Shown here: piece after piece, positions 37,094 through 49,465 of the stretch
How positions within the stretch are numbered: the stretch's first letter is position 1
Layout of the letters: the number at the start of each line of letters is the position of its first letter
Assembly: GCA_000499405.2 (NCBI GenBank)
Contig: HG738137.1
Location: 24,680,317 to 24,744,316 of the forward strand
Origin: Onchocerca volvulus
Lineage: Eukaryota; Nematoda; Chromadorea; Rhabditida; Onchocercidae
Direction of reading: 5' to 3'
Length of the DNA stretch: 64,000 bases
Notes under the pieces: generated by a model
Database searches by the model: none
What the model was told of the DNA's origin: nothing
The model's input: only the letters and a program-made list of their open reading frames with translations
Translations under genes and position numbers: made by a program

Positions 37094-40000
37094 ATGAGTC
37101 GACCGACACCATCAAGGAGCGTTCCGAATGGTGGGGGTAGTGGCACTGGTGGTTCATCGGGCAACAAAATGCGAATTCGAGCTTTTCCGGTACAGTGAAT
37201 GATTATTTTTTTCCCATACTTCTGTAAATTTTACTATTTTCTAATTTCTTGAAGACAATAAGTAGAACTAGATGTACTTGTTTTATGACTGAATTTCTGT
37301 TATATTGAGATCATTGCATTCATATACCCAAGTTTTCTTGAAGTGAGTTCAAAAGACTGGGATATCGATTAATCCAAGATCAAGTCATTATCTTCGAACT
37401 CTTTTGCCGAATTAATCATATTCCTTAGCTTCATAAACACCATGTTTGACATTATTATATAGGAAAAAAAAAAAAAAAAAACCAGAAACTTATCGATTTA
37501 ATGGGATGCATTTACTGGCCACATTTTTATGTTGGAATTATCTTTTTCTCGTGCGGTTGTTCGAGAAATTTTATCTCACTCGAATTTGTCCTGTTGCAAA
37601 TGCATTCACAGTTTAAAGCAATTAAAGAACTTCTTAAAGAATTAATGACCCATGATGATCGTGTTGCATTATGTCATCGGCAACAGTTGACGGTTAGATT
37701 CTAAATTAACTTCATGAAAAGGAATTAACCATATCGTATTTTTCATGATATAGATTTGATTTTCTTGTGATCTTCTGATCCGAAATTACTCTCATATAAT
37801 CACTGGAAATAGTATCACTTAAATAATTTAAGCATTAGATAAATTAAAATTGGTGAGAAGCGAAAGAGCATGGTTAGATTTCCATTTATTTAATAAATTT
37901 CTCGAGAAAAATATGCTGAAATTTGGATTTATTTATATTTCCTATTCATGCGGATTTATCTGTCCATATTTGTGAAATATTTAATGAAATTTATTCGATA
38001 TTTGATTCGCTTATTGCCAATCTTTTTAGATTTTTATTATTCAATTTTTCTGCTGCTGATATAATAAAACTCATTCTTTCTCCACTTCCTTATTTTTCAA
38101 TTTCCTTTAGATTTCATGGCTTAGCTTACAATTTCACTGTGGAAAAATAGATACCAGAAAAAGCATTCAGTTCAGTTAAAATGGGCGATATAAACTTTTC
38201 CGAAGTAAAACTTACTTTGCTGGGCATTTGGTCATCTTTTTAAAAATTAGGTTAAAAAATTCGAAAACAACTTTCCAATTACGGTGATCATATTTATAGA
38301 CAACAATGGACGAAAAATATGTGCAACAGACATGGGATTTGTTAAAACGCGCTATTCAGGAGATTCAACGAAAAAATAATTCTGGTCTTAGTTTCGAGGA
38401 ACTTTATCGTAATGCCTATACAATGGTATTGCATAAGCACGGCGATAAACTTTATTCTGGCCTAAGACAAGTGGTCATCGAACATCTGCAAACAACGGTT
38501 TGAATTCTTAATCTGTATTAATTTTCGGATTTTGAATTTTCATTGGTTGATTAAAAATACGTAGTTAACAAATGAAGTTTCAGTTTTAATCATGCTATAG
38601 TTCTGTTAAATCATGTTTATAATGATGTTTTTTTCTGTTTTGCAGAATATCTTTCTAGATGATACGATTTGTTAATTTCATATTATGTTTGATATTTCTA
38701 ACCTTGCTGTGAAGTCTTTTTTTTCTTCATTGTTATCTTTTTCTCACTTTGTCATTTATATCTTTACAGGTTAGAAACGAAGTGCTAGCAGCAGTTAACG
38801 GTAGTTTTTTAGAAGTGTTGAATACAGCTTGGCAAGATCATATTATAGCCATGGTCATGATTAGAGATATTCTCATGTTAGTTGTTTTCAGTATTTGATT
38901 TACGAATATTACTTCTTTCTAACTGAAAGTCTTAAACTTTAAAAGTTTGTTTAAAAATTGACTTAATACTATATGCTTTGTCACAGCTCTAATTTTACTA
39001 GCAAATAGTAGCAGCACAAAAATCTGTGAAAATTTTGAAGAACTTTTTATAGTCATGATAAAGAGAAATGCATCAGGTATTGCTAATGAATAGGAAAAGA
39101 AGGAGAAGGGAAAATTAGTTTGTTTTGCAATATATAATTTGCATTTGAGCTGATCAATTTCAGGTATATGGATCGAGTTTATGTACAACAGCAAAATGTT
39201 GATCCCGTTTATAACTTGGGTCTTATTTTGTTTCGCGATGAAATCATTAGATACGGAACGCTAGGCGATACTTTACGTAACATATTACTAAAAATGATTG
39301 CTGCCGAGCGAGGAGGTGAAATTATTAATAGGTATTTTTTCTCTTCTTGGAATTTATGCTATGTAGAATCACATAGCATGGGAATGTTTGTTCATATTAA
39401 ACCAGAAAACGCATTTCATATGTTCTTTGCAGATTATGTTTTTAATATTTTAAAATATTATTCGATTTACTGGTGGTTTGAATAACTGTTTCAAAATTCG
39501 ATCATCCTTTGATGTCATTTATTATGTCTTGAAATCATCTTGCTGGTTATGGTCTAATACAGAATTATAAAATCACTTTAATCACTTTGGGTTGTAATTA
39601 TTCATTAATAATCAGTCATTATCAGATTACTTATCGAAAATTACTCTATATATATATATTTCTTTTTTGCAGAATTGGAGTGAAAAATGCGTGCAATATG
39701 CTAGTGGCATTAGGTGTCGATTCGCGGCGCGTTTATGAGGAAGAATTTGAGGAACCATTTTTACGTGTCTCAGCAGAGTATTATCGTGCGGAGAGTCAAA
39801 ATTTTTTGCTCGAGAACTGCGCATCCGTTTATGTTAAAAAAGTGGAGGAATGCTTAATGGACGAGTCAAATCGGGCAAAAATGTATATGGATAAAGGAAC
39901 AGAACAAAAAATACTTGACGTATGTTGTTAATTTGTGCATTTTCAACTGTCAATATAATACTTTTTCATGTGTTAAGATTCATTTCACTAACTATTTAGA

Positions 40001-43000
40001 ATAAAAAAATCTTTTATGTATTCCAGTGAAGATGAGGCAAATAATATCAAATTGCTAATTAAAGTTAAAATTTTTCTAAATTAGAAAATCAGAAAATGGA
40101 ACTCTTGCAAGTTTTATGAGTAAATAATGTTCACCAAGATTGGGACAGTTCATTTATTTATAGGTTTTGGACGAAGAATTGATTAATAAACACATGATGA
40201 CAATTGTTGAAATGGATAATAGTGGTGTTGTACATATGCTCAATAATGATCGCATTCATGGTAACAAAAATATTTTCTCAAATATATTATATTCCACTTT
40301 TACTGAAAATCCATTCGGCTAATTAGACGATCTTAAATTTAGACATGATTATTTGTTATTTTAGTAATTGCATTTCATATAATTTTATTTTAGATTTACG
40401 TCGATTGTATATTCTTCTGAAACGAGTAAAGAAAGGGCTACCAACGATGACTGATTGCATTAGTAGATATCTTCGAAGAAAAGGTGAATTTTTGGTCAGT
40501 GAAAGCGGTGACCGCGAAGCTGGTACATCAAAAAATCCAATTCTTTATATTCAGGTCAGCACATATTATTATTAACTTGCGTATCCAGTTACAATCGTTC
40601 GTTTAATCTTTTTTTCTTGACTTCAAAATCATTATTTAAGTATTTCTTTACTTCTTTCCGAATCCACAGATGGAAATTTTTTTCAGGCATTGCTGGATCT
40701 CAAGAATCAATTTGATCATTTCTTGTTGGATGCTTTCGATAACGACAAAACATTTAAGCAAAAAATACAAAGTGATTTCGAATATTTTCTCAACTTGAAT
40801 CCAAAAAGTCCGGAATATTTGTCATTGTACATGGATGATAAGTTAAAAAAAGGAATGAAATTGGTTTGTTTGTTCATTTGTTTTTTCTAATTTATGAAAA
40901 GGAGAGCTGAAATAAGTATGTTGCCTGGTTTAGCTACACAGAATGTGTTTTTAATTGAATCAAATTAAATAAGGATAGTAAAAACATGCATATTCATTGA
41001 CTTCTCACTTTGAGTCACATTTTATTTTAAAATATATCGCAAACATATAAAATAATTTTTGTTTCTAAATGAAGAAAAAAAATGTTTTTGCCCAAATTAG
41101 ATGAACGAAAGTGAACAAGAATCACTACAAGACAAATCTATGGTGCTATTTCGTTTTTTGCAAGAGAAGGATGTTTTTGAACGGTAAGAATTTTTTTTTT
41201 TCCTGAAATTTACAACATAATTTTTTTCTTGCGATGAAAAGTTTTATTTGTTTTATCTGTTTGGATTTAACTGTTGTATATATACAAAAAATCGTTATAA
41301 ACAATCTTTCTGAAATCAAAACATGATTGTACTTTTTCTTTTTTTTTTTCAGATATTACAAGTCGCATTTAGCTAAACGTTTACTTCTGCAAAAAAGTAT
41401 GTCAGATGATGCAGAAAAAGCTATGGTTTCGAAGTTAAAGGTATGATAATTGTGCTAAGAAATATTAACTGATGTTTTCATTGTTAATGAAAAATGAGAT
41501 TGACTGAAACATCGGAATTATGAACGCTAGGAAGTATTGAAAGATCAGTAGGCTAGTATTTCGTTGTATTAATGTGCCATTTTTAAACAATAACTTGAAA
41601 TCACTTTTTTTTTTTTTTTTTTTTTCTTTTAGACGGAATGTGGTTGCCAGTTCACATCAAAGTTAGAAGGAATGTTCAAAGATATTGAATTATCAAATAG
41701 TTTAATGGCAGATTTTCGAGAATACAAGGAAAGAACGGAAAGTGTAAGTTTTACCTCTGGTCATCTAATACCATTTTATTGAACCTTAACTGAAATCTTT
41801 CTTTTTCAGACGCACGATTCAGTGGATATAACGGTGCGTGTATTAACAAGTGGTTATTGGCCTACGCAAGCTGCTCCGGATTGTGTACTTCCGCCAGTGG
41901 CAGCTCAGGCTTTTGAAAGTTTTAGGTCATTCTATCTTAGCAAGCATAATGGTCGCAAAATATCGTTAAATCCTATGCTTGGCCATGCCGATGTTAAAGC
42001 TGTCTTTTATGGAACAAATGCTAATGTAGAGGAACTAAGCCAGCAGGTAATATGTGTATGTAAATTGGTAGTTTGATATTTTTATGTTCCAGAATTACAT
42101 GAAGCTTTTTCAACAAGAAATAAAAGTAAATTTGTGCAGTCATAGTTCTTTTCATTGTTGAAATTCTCCTATTATGAGGGGAATGCGAATGATTTTTATT
42201 TTCATTATCAGCTAGTTACTACTTCTTTTTTCTCTTTTCACATGCAGGACTGAATCTATTGTATTTTTGAATGATAACATGTCTTTTACACTTTTATTTT
42301 TCGGTAAATTATTTCCAGGAATCGGATCTCGCTGGACCATCAGTTGCACCACGTGGCAAAGAGGAATACAAAATATTGACTGTGAGCACTTATCAGATGT
42401 GTGTTTTGCTCAGGTTTAATAATAAAGCCAAAATAACTTTCGAGGTAAATATTATTAATAATTAGGTACTTTTTAGATTCTGTATGCATTACTTCAAGCA
42501 TTTCGATAACTTTTTTGATTTAGGTTATGCTTTAATTATATAATTATAGCTCATAGTTCTATAAAAATCATGTTTCTTCAATGCCTAAACATGTTCAGTA
42601 TTAATTGTATCGCTTTCAAAATTTTTTCCATTCATCCAATGGGAATCGTTTCTGCTTTTACATCGATCACTATCAAACACATATGAAAGCTCGGTTTTCT
42701 GATTCGTTCTATTGATAATATTTTTTAAGTCAGTTTTTCTATAATTGTCATTGCGTATTTTGCATTAAAAAATTTTAAGGAATTGGCAGCTGAAACTCAA
42801 ATTCCCGATAAAGAATTAAAACGATCACTGCTTTCTTTGGCAATGGGAAAACCAACTCAAAGAATTTTATGCCGAAAAGGACATGGAAGAGAAATCGGTT
42901 AGCTTAAAAGTTTTGTTATTAGTAGGGCTATTTCGTGTTGTAATCATATAACTACATCACTGAATAATGTATATTTCTAACTAGCACCATCGAAAAGATT

Positions 43001-44131
43001 GTAAATTTAGAATCTTATCAACGTCTCGAAATGTAACTCTGTCAATGAATCCAAAATTAACATCAGTATCAAGTATAGATTGTTAAACCTTTATCATCTA
43101 TAAATTGATAACACCATTAGTTGCCGACTATACATCTTTAGAAAATAGTGATGAATTTTGGGTGAACGATGCATTTACTTCGAAACTTACAAGAATAAAA
43201 ATTCAAATGGTATCAGGTCGGGCGGAAGCTGAACCAGAAAGAAAAGAAACACGCTCAAGAGTTAGTCAATATTTGTTTCTTTATTCTTATTTTTATTTCG
43301 TTATAAAATGTTAATAATCAAATATGACAATTTTTAACTTTTGTGATAAGAAAATGATTTAACAATTATTAATGGATTCTGCAGGCGGCAGATTTATATT
43401 TTTAAATAATGGTAGTCTTTTTAGATCGATGAAGATAGAAAACATGAAGTTGAAGCAGCTGTTGTACGGGTAATGAAGGCAAGAAAGAAGTTATTGCATA
43501 ATGTTCTAGTTGCAGAAGTTCGTTTATATTTTTTGATATTTTTATTTTCTTTATCGATGGATCTGTTTCACCTTCCTGATTTTTCCTGTATTAAAGGCAA
43601 CATTTCTGTTTGACCTCCAAGATACTTTTTTTTTGGTTGGGCTAACCTGACTATTCGATCCATTTTCTCATGCGAGTTCCGGTTTTTTAAATGTGTTGAC
43701 ATGATAATAGAGGAAAAAGAAAATTGCCGTTTTTTGTATCCGGATTAATTCACTGTGATCGAGACTTAAAATGAGGCTGAATATTAGTAATTTTCTTAAA
43801 TGAGCCACTACATAAGCCATGAGCCGTATAATCAAGTTTCAGCTCTACATCATTTGTATGCTTCCTATTTTCCTGCTTGTCGCTTGAAAAAACATCATTT
43901 ATATTATAATTATTTATTTGAAGTTAGAAAGCCGTGAAATTTTTATTGGACTGAAATTCTTTTCAATTTTTTCCCAAACTTCAATTCAATAAATTTTAGG
44001 TAACACAGCAATTGAAGCATCGTTTCATGCCAAATCCACAACTAATCAAAAAACGAATCGAGTCTTTAATTGAGCGTGACTATCTAGCTCGTGACAAAAA
44101 CGATCATCGTTGTTATGAATATGTCGCATGA
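37094..44131 (+). CDS. cul-3: cullin-3, scaffold of CRL3 ubiquitin ligases
   Basis: Seventeen exons: 37094-37189, 38300-38497, 38770-38876, 39164-39331, 39673-39919, 40164-40260, 40394-40554, 40687-40863, 41101-41183, 41353-41440, 41633-41743, 41810-42046, 42319-42444, 42780-42897, 43142-43260, 43425-43517, 44000-44131. All phases agree. The total is 785 residues (human CUL3: 768). A Ser/Gly-rich start is followed by KMRIRAFP and [20 protein letters not shown], then [20 protein letters not shown], the BTB-adaptor-binding N-terminal region. [44 protein letters not shown] and LTSGYWPTQ mark the cullin repeats and cullin-homology domain. The neddylation segment [15 protein letters not shown] has its acceptor Lys at about residue 729, 56 from the end as in human, and the protein ends YEYVA. 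It brings BTB proteins and RBX1 together for ubiquitylation. The two exon 10/11 introns and flanking exons have rearranged copies downstream. Confidence 0.96.
37612..37692 (+). other. possible 81-nt cassette exon in cul-3 intron 1
   Basis: CATTCACAG precedes and GTTAGA follows an open 27-codon stretch ([20 protein letters not shown] then CHRQQLT). Entry and exit are phase 0, the same as both flanking exons, so it could be inserted between RAFP and TTMDEKYV without changing frame. Cullin-3 elsewhere lacks such a segment here. It may be an alternative exon or a chance open stretch. Confidence 0.3.
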
Positions 44132-44431
44132 TTTTAAACAAATGTTCCGATGTATTTATGTTGCATAACATCGATGATCTTTGTTTAACCTTTTGATGAT
44201 TTTGTTATATGAAACATGATTGAATTTGACGGAAATTGTATAAATGATGAGCAGAAATTTGAAAATTCTTTTAATTTATTGAATATTTAGTATGAATTCG
44301 TCATTTTTTACTGGGTTTTTCGAACTGTTCGAAAGAAGATATTTTCAAACTTTCCAGATTTTTGAAAAAGCTTGCAGATTTTAGAATTAGTTTAGTGTAA
44401 CTAACTTTGTTTTTTATTCATCCAAACTTCA
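44132..44431. other. cul-3 3' flank
   Basis: Presumed 3' UTR and downstream DNA. The first ~45 bp, together with the end of the coding sequence, reappear in inverted orientation at 48465-48511. No gene seen. Confidence 0.6.
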
Positions 44432-44478
44432 ATTCAGTAAATTTTTGGTAACACAGCAACTGATGCATCGTTTATAAA
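44432..44478 (+). pseudogene. duplicated start of cul-3 exon 17
   Basis: ACTTCAATTCAGTAAATTTT, then TGGTAACACAGCAACTGATG and CATCGTTT, copies the end of intron 16 and start of exon 17 (43979-44025). It stops being alignable after CATCGTTT. The acceptor is changed (TTTTGG for TTTTAGG), so it could not splice. It marks the left end of the duplication mosaic. Confidence 0.8.
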
Positions 44479-45132
44479 ATGAAATTTTACTTGAAGGATT
44501 GCAGTGGGTTCCCGTTTTATAAGGCGACACTTCAATAAATATGTTCAACTATATTGTAATGATAATGTTAAGAAATAGTTTTTCGCTTTATTATTGCATC
44601 GAAATTAAGAATTCTATGCGCATTTGCTAATTGCAGTAAAAATATCCGTCATAATTATCCAATTTCTGAAGAAAAATAGTTGAGTGAGATAATATAGGAT
44701 TTTTTAGAGCACCATTGTTTATTATTCGTTCGCAGAATTTGTCCGTTACACCAAGATTCGTTGCTGTAATTTGCTTCACGGTGCATTCTAGCATTTCTTT
44801 TGATCTTTTCTAAATTTTGATGCGTTTGCAAAATTCGTTACACTCGTTTTCAAGAAACATTACTGAGTAAAATAACGGGTACGAAATACTACCTTATATG
44901 TTCTCAAAGTTTTATTCGTTACTGAGAACGTGAAAAAGGTTACTTGAACTTTCGGAATATTATATTTTATTTTTTTTCATACACGTTTGTTCTTTAAAAA
45001 AAAAAAAAGAATACGCTTAATTATCAGCTTTTTCAATGCGGAATATTTTTTATTGGTCATAATTCATGCTTTTTTCTTTATTTTTTTCTGAAATTTTTGC
45101 GTCTTTTGATTTCTTATAGCTAGCAAGTTGCG

Positions 45133-45378
45133 CTAATCATATACTTCTCTTTCTACTTGTTTAAATGCAAAACATATGCGGAAAATTTTGATTGCCTCAA
45201 CAATTATTCTATAATTATTCCGATTATAGAAATTAAGCGTTCTATCGTTGCTGCATATATTACTACATCCAAAATCTATTACATGATTTTTTTTCAATAC
45301 TAAATTAATTTTATGCAGCAATTTGATATAATTTTTTTCATATTGTTGAGTATAATTGCTATTATCTTTTTTTGACAA
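45133..45378 (-). other. open frame preserved in both duplicate copies
   Basis: 81 codons on the minus strand with NDRTLNFYNRNNY and EAIKIFRI, paralogous to 52159-52419. The two translations align along their length with one in-frame codon gained or lost and about 70-80% identity. I recognise no domain and see no splice context. It may be a real exon, but the preserved frame could also be chance in a young duplicate. Confidence 0.22.
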
Positions 45379-45527
45379 GTATTTACATTGAAATTTGAAT
45401 TTATCATGAATGGAAATTCTTTATTGAAGTTTTTGAATTCTCATGCAAAGTAGAAAAATTTTGAAATTGTTCATCTATTGAAATCAATGGATTGATATAT
45501 TGTACAATTATAGCGACAGTATTAATA

Positions 45528-45732
45528 ATAATAATTAGTAAGAAAAATAAGAATAACAATAGTAAAATAAAAAAAAGTAAATGGATAAATAAACAACGAT
45601 GACAAAAATAATAGATAAATAAATAAGTAAATAAAGAAATAATGGTAATGAAAATAATAAATAATAGTAATATTAATGGAATAGTGATAAGAATTGTAAC
45701 AAAAACTGTAATAATAGTGATGATGATAGTGT
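45528..45732. repeat. trinucleotide-like (ATA/GTA)n tract
   Basis: Imperfect runs of AATAATAGTAATA, GATAAATAAATA and similar. A homologous, differently expanded tract lies at 53340-53620. It gives rise to the long repetitive open frames seen here on both strands. Confidence 0.75.
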
Positions 45733-46508
45733 ACAATTTCTATTTTGCATGATATTTTCATTTAACAATTCATGTTTTAATAATACTTGTGATGGTGAAA
45801 AGTAATATATTGAAAAAAAAAGTAAATAAACATGAAATTGTAAGAGAAAATGTGATAAAATACGAATTTCTTAATTCTTAAAATTAAATAGTAATAAAAT
45901 GATAAATCATTATTTTTTTATATTTATTTATCCAATAATTGACATGCATATGGAGAATTTCGATAATTGTTTCCTTTATCGCACCTAATTTAAGCTATAA
46001 TTTTAATCATTTAAAAATGTTATAACAAGTTTGGAAAAAAGAATATAATGGAAAAGAAGAAAATAAAAGAAAAGATTAATCAACAATTGTTGTCGGATAA
46101 TTTTACACGAATTTTTATGCTTTCTATTTAATTAATTGTCGTCAAGGATACGGCGAATAAATAATTCAATGATGTATCTTTGATTTCCATTTATGACATT
46201 AATGCTTAAGCAAAAATACTTAGCATATCGTTAATTATTTTTATGGCAGATATATCTCAGATTAATTTTCCTCACTTCATTTTAATTAATTCTTTTTCTT
46301 CATTCATTCGTTTTTATTTCCGGGGTTTTCCTTCAAATTATCATTCTGCTTTTAAATTATTCAGATTATAATGACCATTTCCATTCAGATTATCATTCTA
46401 TTTTCATTGTAATATTTTCATTTAGGTTTTTTAATTCAGAATATATATTATTTAACGATAAGTGTAACCGCAATGATATTTTTCATCTTTTTTTCCTTGT
46501 TTCAGATT

Positions 46509-47640
46509 TTAAAGAAAAAAGTAATAAACATTAAACAGGCAAATTCTGAAGTGATGAAAACATTCTCGATCACGTGCATCAACTCTTGCACGTGCATCGA
46601 TAAGTGCATGCACGATCGGATGATAACCATAAAAACTTGCTAAATGTAATGGCGAAGTTCCATTCTCATCCACTTCATTAACATCAATACCTTTCTCTAT
46701 GCACGCTTGTAATAATCTCAGGTCATTTAACAGTACAGCTTTCAGCAATTCAGGCTAAAAAATACACAAAGCAGATTATTATTTCAATTCAATTCAGCTT
46801 ATCAGCAATCTTTCATCAGCAAAAGCATATCTTTATTTATTTGTAAACTTGTCTGAAATATATTCGAGAAACTATCCAAGCTTTGAGGCATTTTTCTAAG
46901 ATATTCGAAGATATTTGTTTTCCTTGTTAAAAATGAACTTTTGTTATAAATTTACTAAATGTTTGCTAAGTTCCTGAAATTATATTCTACTGATCAACAT
47001 CTTATTGAGAAATAAGAATCGAAAACAGGCATATAAGTATGTAAATATACGTTAAAATATGTAAAAATAATTAAAAAAAAATGCACAGTATGTAAAAATA
47101 CGTAATTATAAAAAACACATTAAACTCACATTCATTTTCGGTTTACTTACTTAGCATATTATGAATTTGCACCGATAACTTTCCTGCAAAAATCTTCGAT
47201 TAATTTCCAGCCAAAGTAGTAAAAGCAAACATTAATGAAAATCGTCAAAGGTTTAAAAAAAATAACAGAAATCGATGTGTTACTAATCGATATTACAGTA
47301 TAATCTAAAAGGGGTAAAAAAAAAAAAAATCGAATAAAATACTAAAAAAAAAAAAAAAAAAAAAAAAAACGATAAATAGAAAAAAATTAATCAGTGATCG
47401 AAATCAAGGACTAAGTAAATACAAAAGAAAATTTTTTTGATCACTCTGCAAATCACTCTAAAATATCATTGATCCACTTCGTAATGTACATATGAACCTT
47501 ATTTTTTAAAGATTCAAGTTTGAAGTTTTTTTTTTTTTTTTTTTTTGAAAAAAATGATGTCGTAAGCATGTGATTGCTGTACTTTAATTTCTCCTCGCTA
47601 CCACTTTCTTTTATCAGTGCTTACGTAAATAACGTAGAAG
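46509..47640 (-). pseudogene. duplicated 5' end of the ankyrin gene (exons 1-2 and flank)
   Basis: This matches 29040-30180 in the same orientation. The exon 2 copy (46545-46754) and adjoining intron are almost base-identical to the original from about 46565 to 46840, then diverge. The two-codon first exon (47130-47135), its GTGAGT donor and the upstream TTTTTGCAG acceptor are all kept. In exon 2 one G is lost just after ARDRE, shifting the frame to a stop at 46509, and the exon 2 donor GTATGT is destroyed. The rest of the gene is missing. If transcribed it would give a short protein of about 83 residues holding the first two ankyrin repeats. It is probably inert. Confidence 0.85.
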
Positions 47641-48464
47641 TGCACTTTTATGATAATCATAAAGAAGATGGATAAGCATTAGTAGTATGTTGCCATTTAA
47701 ATTCTAATCTCGCCTGTAATGTCGTTTAGGTTGTTGATTTGTCAAAATAAATATAAATTCTAATCATTTCCTTTAAAGAAAATTATTTTTTTCCACTCTG
47801 CAAGTTTTGCGAAGAAGCATTTCATTTTTCTCAAAAGAAATTTGCAAATTTATCTAGGCATAAATTTTTTTTCAGAATTTTTTATACGAAGTAATAACAT
47901 TTTTCCAACTTATTTTTTCTTCTTTTGGTCGTAAAGATTTTTTTTTTCTTCTCTGCAAGTTTAATCTCAAAACTTAATTTTGGTCTGCTTATAGTTAATG
48001 ATTTTGAAGCCATTTTTTCCCTTTTATGATTTTATTATTATTGATCTCATTTCTTCATGATTTTCTGTTATTTCAACTAACTTTATATTTCCCTATTATT
48101 TCTACTTTGTGCTTGCATTTTTCTTACTTTGCCTTCTCTATGCTTTTTGCTCATTTTATTTGTTTATATTTTACCAATAATTTCATTTTTAGCGCATTTT
48201 TCGCTAATTTATTCAACAAGTAATAGTCATAGCTATTACTTGCGCAAATTTTTAAAGAGCTTGAGTATATTAGTCAGTAGTAAATCTTAGTTACTAAACA
48301 AGAATAATAATGTTTAAAAGCAAAATAAATAAAACAAACTTACGATAAATGAGAGTAAATGTGGCGTCTCCATAAAAACTCCACACATTTTATATTCAAA
48401 TACATCTGATAATCCAAGCAGAATCAACAATTTCTTCAATTTAAACATTGCGCCGAAGCCGTAT
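47641..48464. other. AT-rich non-coding stretch in the duplication mosaic
   Basis: T-rich low-complexity DNA. The open frame at 48026-48223 encodes a Leu/Phe/Ser-rich hydrophobic string typical of T-rich DNA. A 10-bp perfect inverted repeat (CAAGTAATAG at 48217 / CTATTACTTG at 48233) is present. The origin of 48345-48464 is not recognised from elsewhere in the window. Confidence 0.5.
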
Positions 48465-48511
48465 TTTCATATCAACATAAATACATCGGAACATTTGTTT
48501 AAAATCATGCG
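48465..48511 (-). pseudogene. inverted scrap of the cul-3 stop-codon region
   Basis: CATAAATACATCGGAACATT and TGTTTAAAATCATGCG are the reverse complement of cul-3 around its stop codon and early 3' UTR (44125-44172). It abuts directly the start of the repeated unit at 48512. Confidence 0.75.
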
Positions 48512-49430
48512 AAATCAAGGCATGAACTATTCAAGTTCAAATATTTAAATGTCACTTCAAACATTTCGCTAACTTTTTTTTGACATTCTTTATGCCCTAA
48601 TATTATGAATATAGCTCATAATTTTATAAAAATTATTTGCTTCTGCAATGCTTAAACATGTTATTCTGGAACATAGAAAATATCAAACTATCACTTTGCA
48701 TACATATATTACCTGCTGGCTTGGTTCCTCTACATAGAAGACAGCTTTAAAATTGGCATAACCAAGCACCGGATTTAATGAGATTTCGCGACCATTTATG
48801 TCTGCCAAGGTAGAATGACTTCAACCTTTTAAAAGCCTGTGTTGCCACTAGCAGAAGTGCAAAATGTGGAACAGCTTTTGTCGGCCAAAATCCATTTGTC
48901 AAATCCTTTGAATCGTAAATGTGAGAATTGAAAGGTTCAGTTATGATTCAATAAAATTATGCTATTATCAGAGCAAAAACTTACATACTTTCCGTTTTTT
49001 CCTTATAATCGCAAAAAAATCTCCCATCAAAGTATTTGATAATTCAATATCTTTGAACATTTCTTCTAATTTTGATGTGAATTGGCGACCAAATTCCGTC
49101 CGGAAAAAAAAGTTTGGCAAAAAATTAGAGCGATTTTATATTTCTGAAAATAAAAGTATGTTTCCGGTAAAAAAAAATAAATGATTTAAAGATATTGTTT
49201 AAAAACTACATATTAATGCAATACATCAAATATTAATCTATTTTTCCTTCTATACTTCCCGACAATCATAATTCCAAAGTTTCAATTGATCTCATTTTGG
49301 AAGCGCTTAAGAATATAATTTTCAGTGCCACCACCAATACTATACGGAGCGCTTCCAGTGCCAATGAGATAATATAGAATTTTTCAAAGCGTCACAATGG
49401 TGCTTTGAAAAATCCTATATTATCTCATTC
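48512..49430 (-). pseudogene. cul-3 fragment A (exons 12 and 11, inverted)
   Basis: From left to right: a plus-oriented piece of cul-3 intron 13 (to about 48660), then minus-oriented intron 12, exon 12 copy (48713-48916), intron 11, exon 11 copy (48986-49101), and intron 10, ending in hairpin modules. Exon 12 has internal deletions that break the frame. Introns are present, so this is a DNA-level copy and not a retrocopy. It is nearly identical to fragment C (50580-51497) and ends at an assembly gap. Confidence 0.88.
49320..49430. repeat. hairpin modules at the end of fragment A
   Basis: GAGATAATATAGAATTTTTC then AAAGC is followed, after GTCACAATGGT, by GCTTTGAAAAATCC and TATATTATCTC, giving a near-perfect 25-bp stem. 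Just before it lies a degraded copy of a second hairpin based on GGAGCGCTTCC. The same pair, in the other orientation and better preserved, is at 49566-49690, and again at 51369-51495. Confidence 0.85.
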
Positions 49431-49465
49431 NNNNNNNNNNNNNNNNNNNNNNNNNNNNNNNNNNN
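49431..49465. other. assembly gap (35 N)
   Basis: Run of N. It lies exactly where the inverted fragments A and B face each other, that is at the apex of a palindromic arrangement, and at the right edge of the 919-bp direct repeat A/C. Confidence 1.

Larger units (their letters stand above)
44479..46500. repeat. flank copy X1 of a duplicated block
   Basis: From about 44735 to 46435 this matches 51715-54295 in the same orientation, with many substitutions and one ~790-bp length difference. Positions 44470-44710 match 51480-51705 in inverted orientation, and 44588-44700 match 49466-49590 directly. It is non-coding except for one open frame preserved in both copies (see 45133-45378). The triplet-like ATA/GTA repeat at 45528-45732 also has a counterpart at 53340-53620. 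Confidence 0.8.

Noticed and set aside
45404..45761. Long Ile/Tyr/Phe-rich open frames
   Set aside because: They are produced by the (ATA/GTA)n repeat tract. The homologous tract at 53.3-53.6 kb gives different open frames.
48921..49184. Plus-strand open frame, repeated at 51027-51302
   Set aside because: It runs antisense across the inverted cul-3 exon 11 copy. Its duplication simply reflects fragments A and C.
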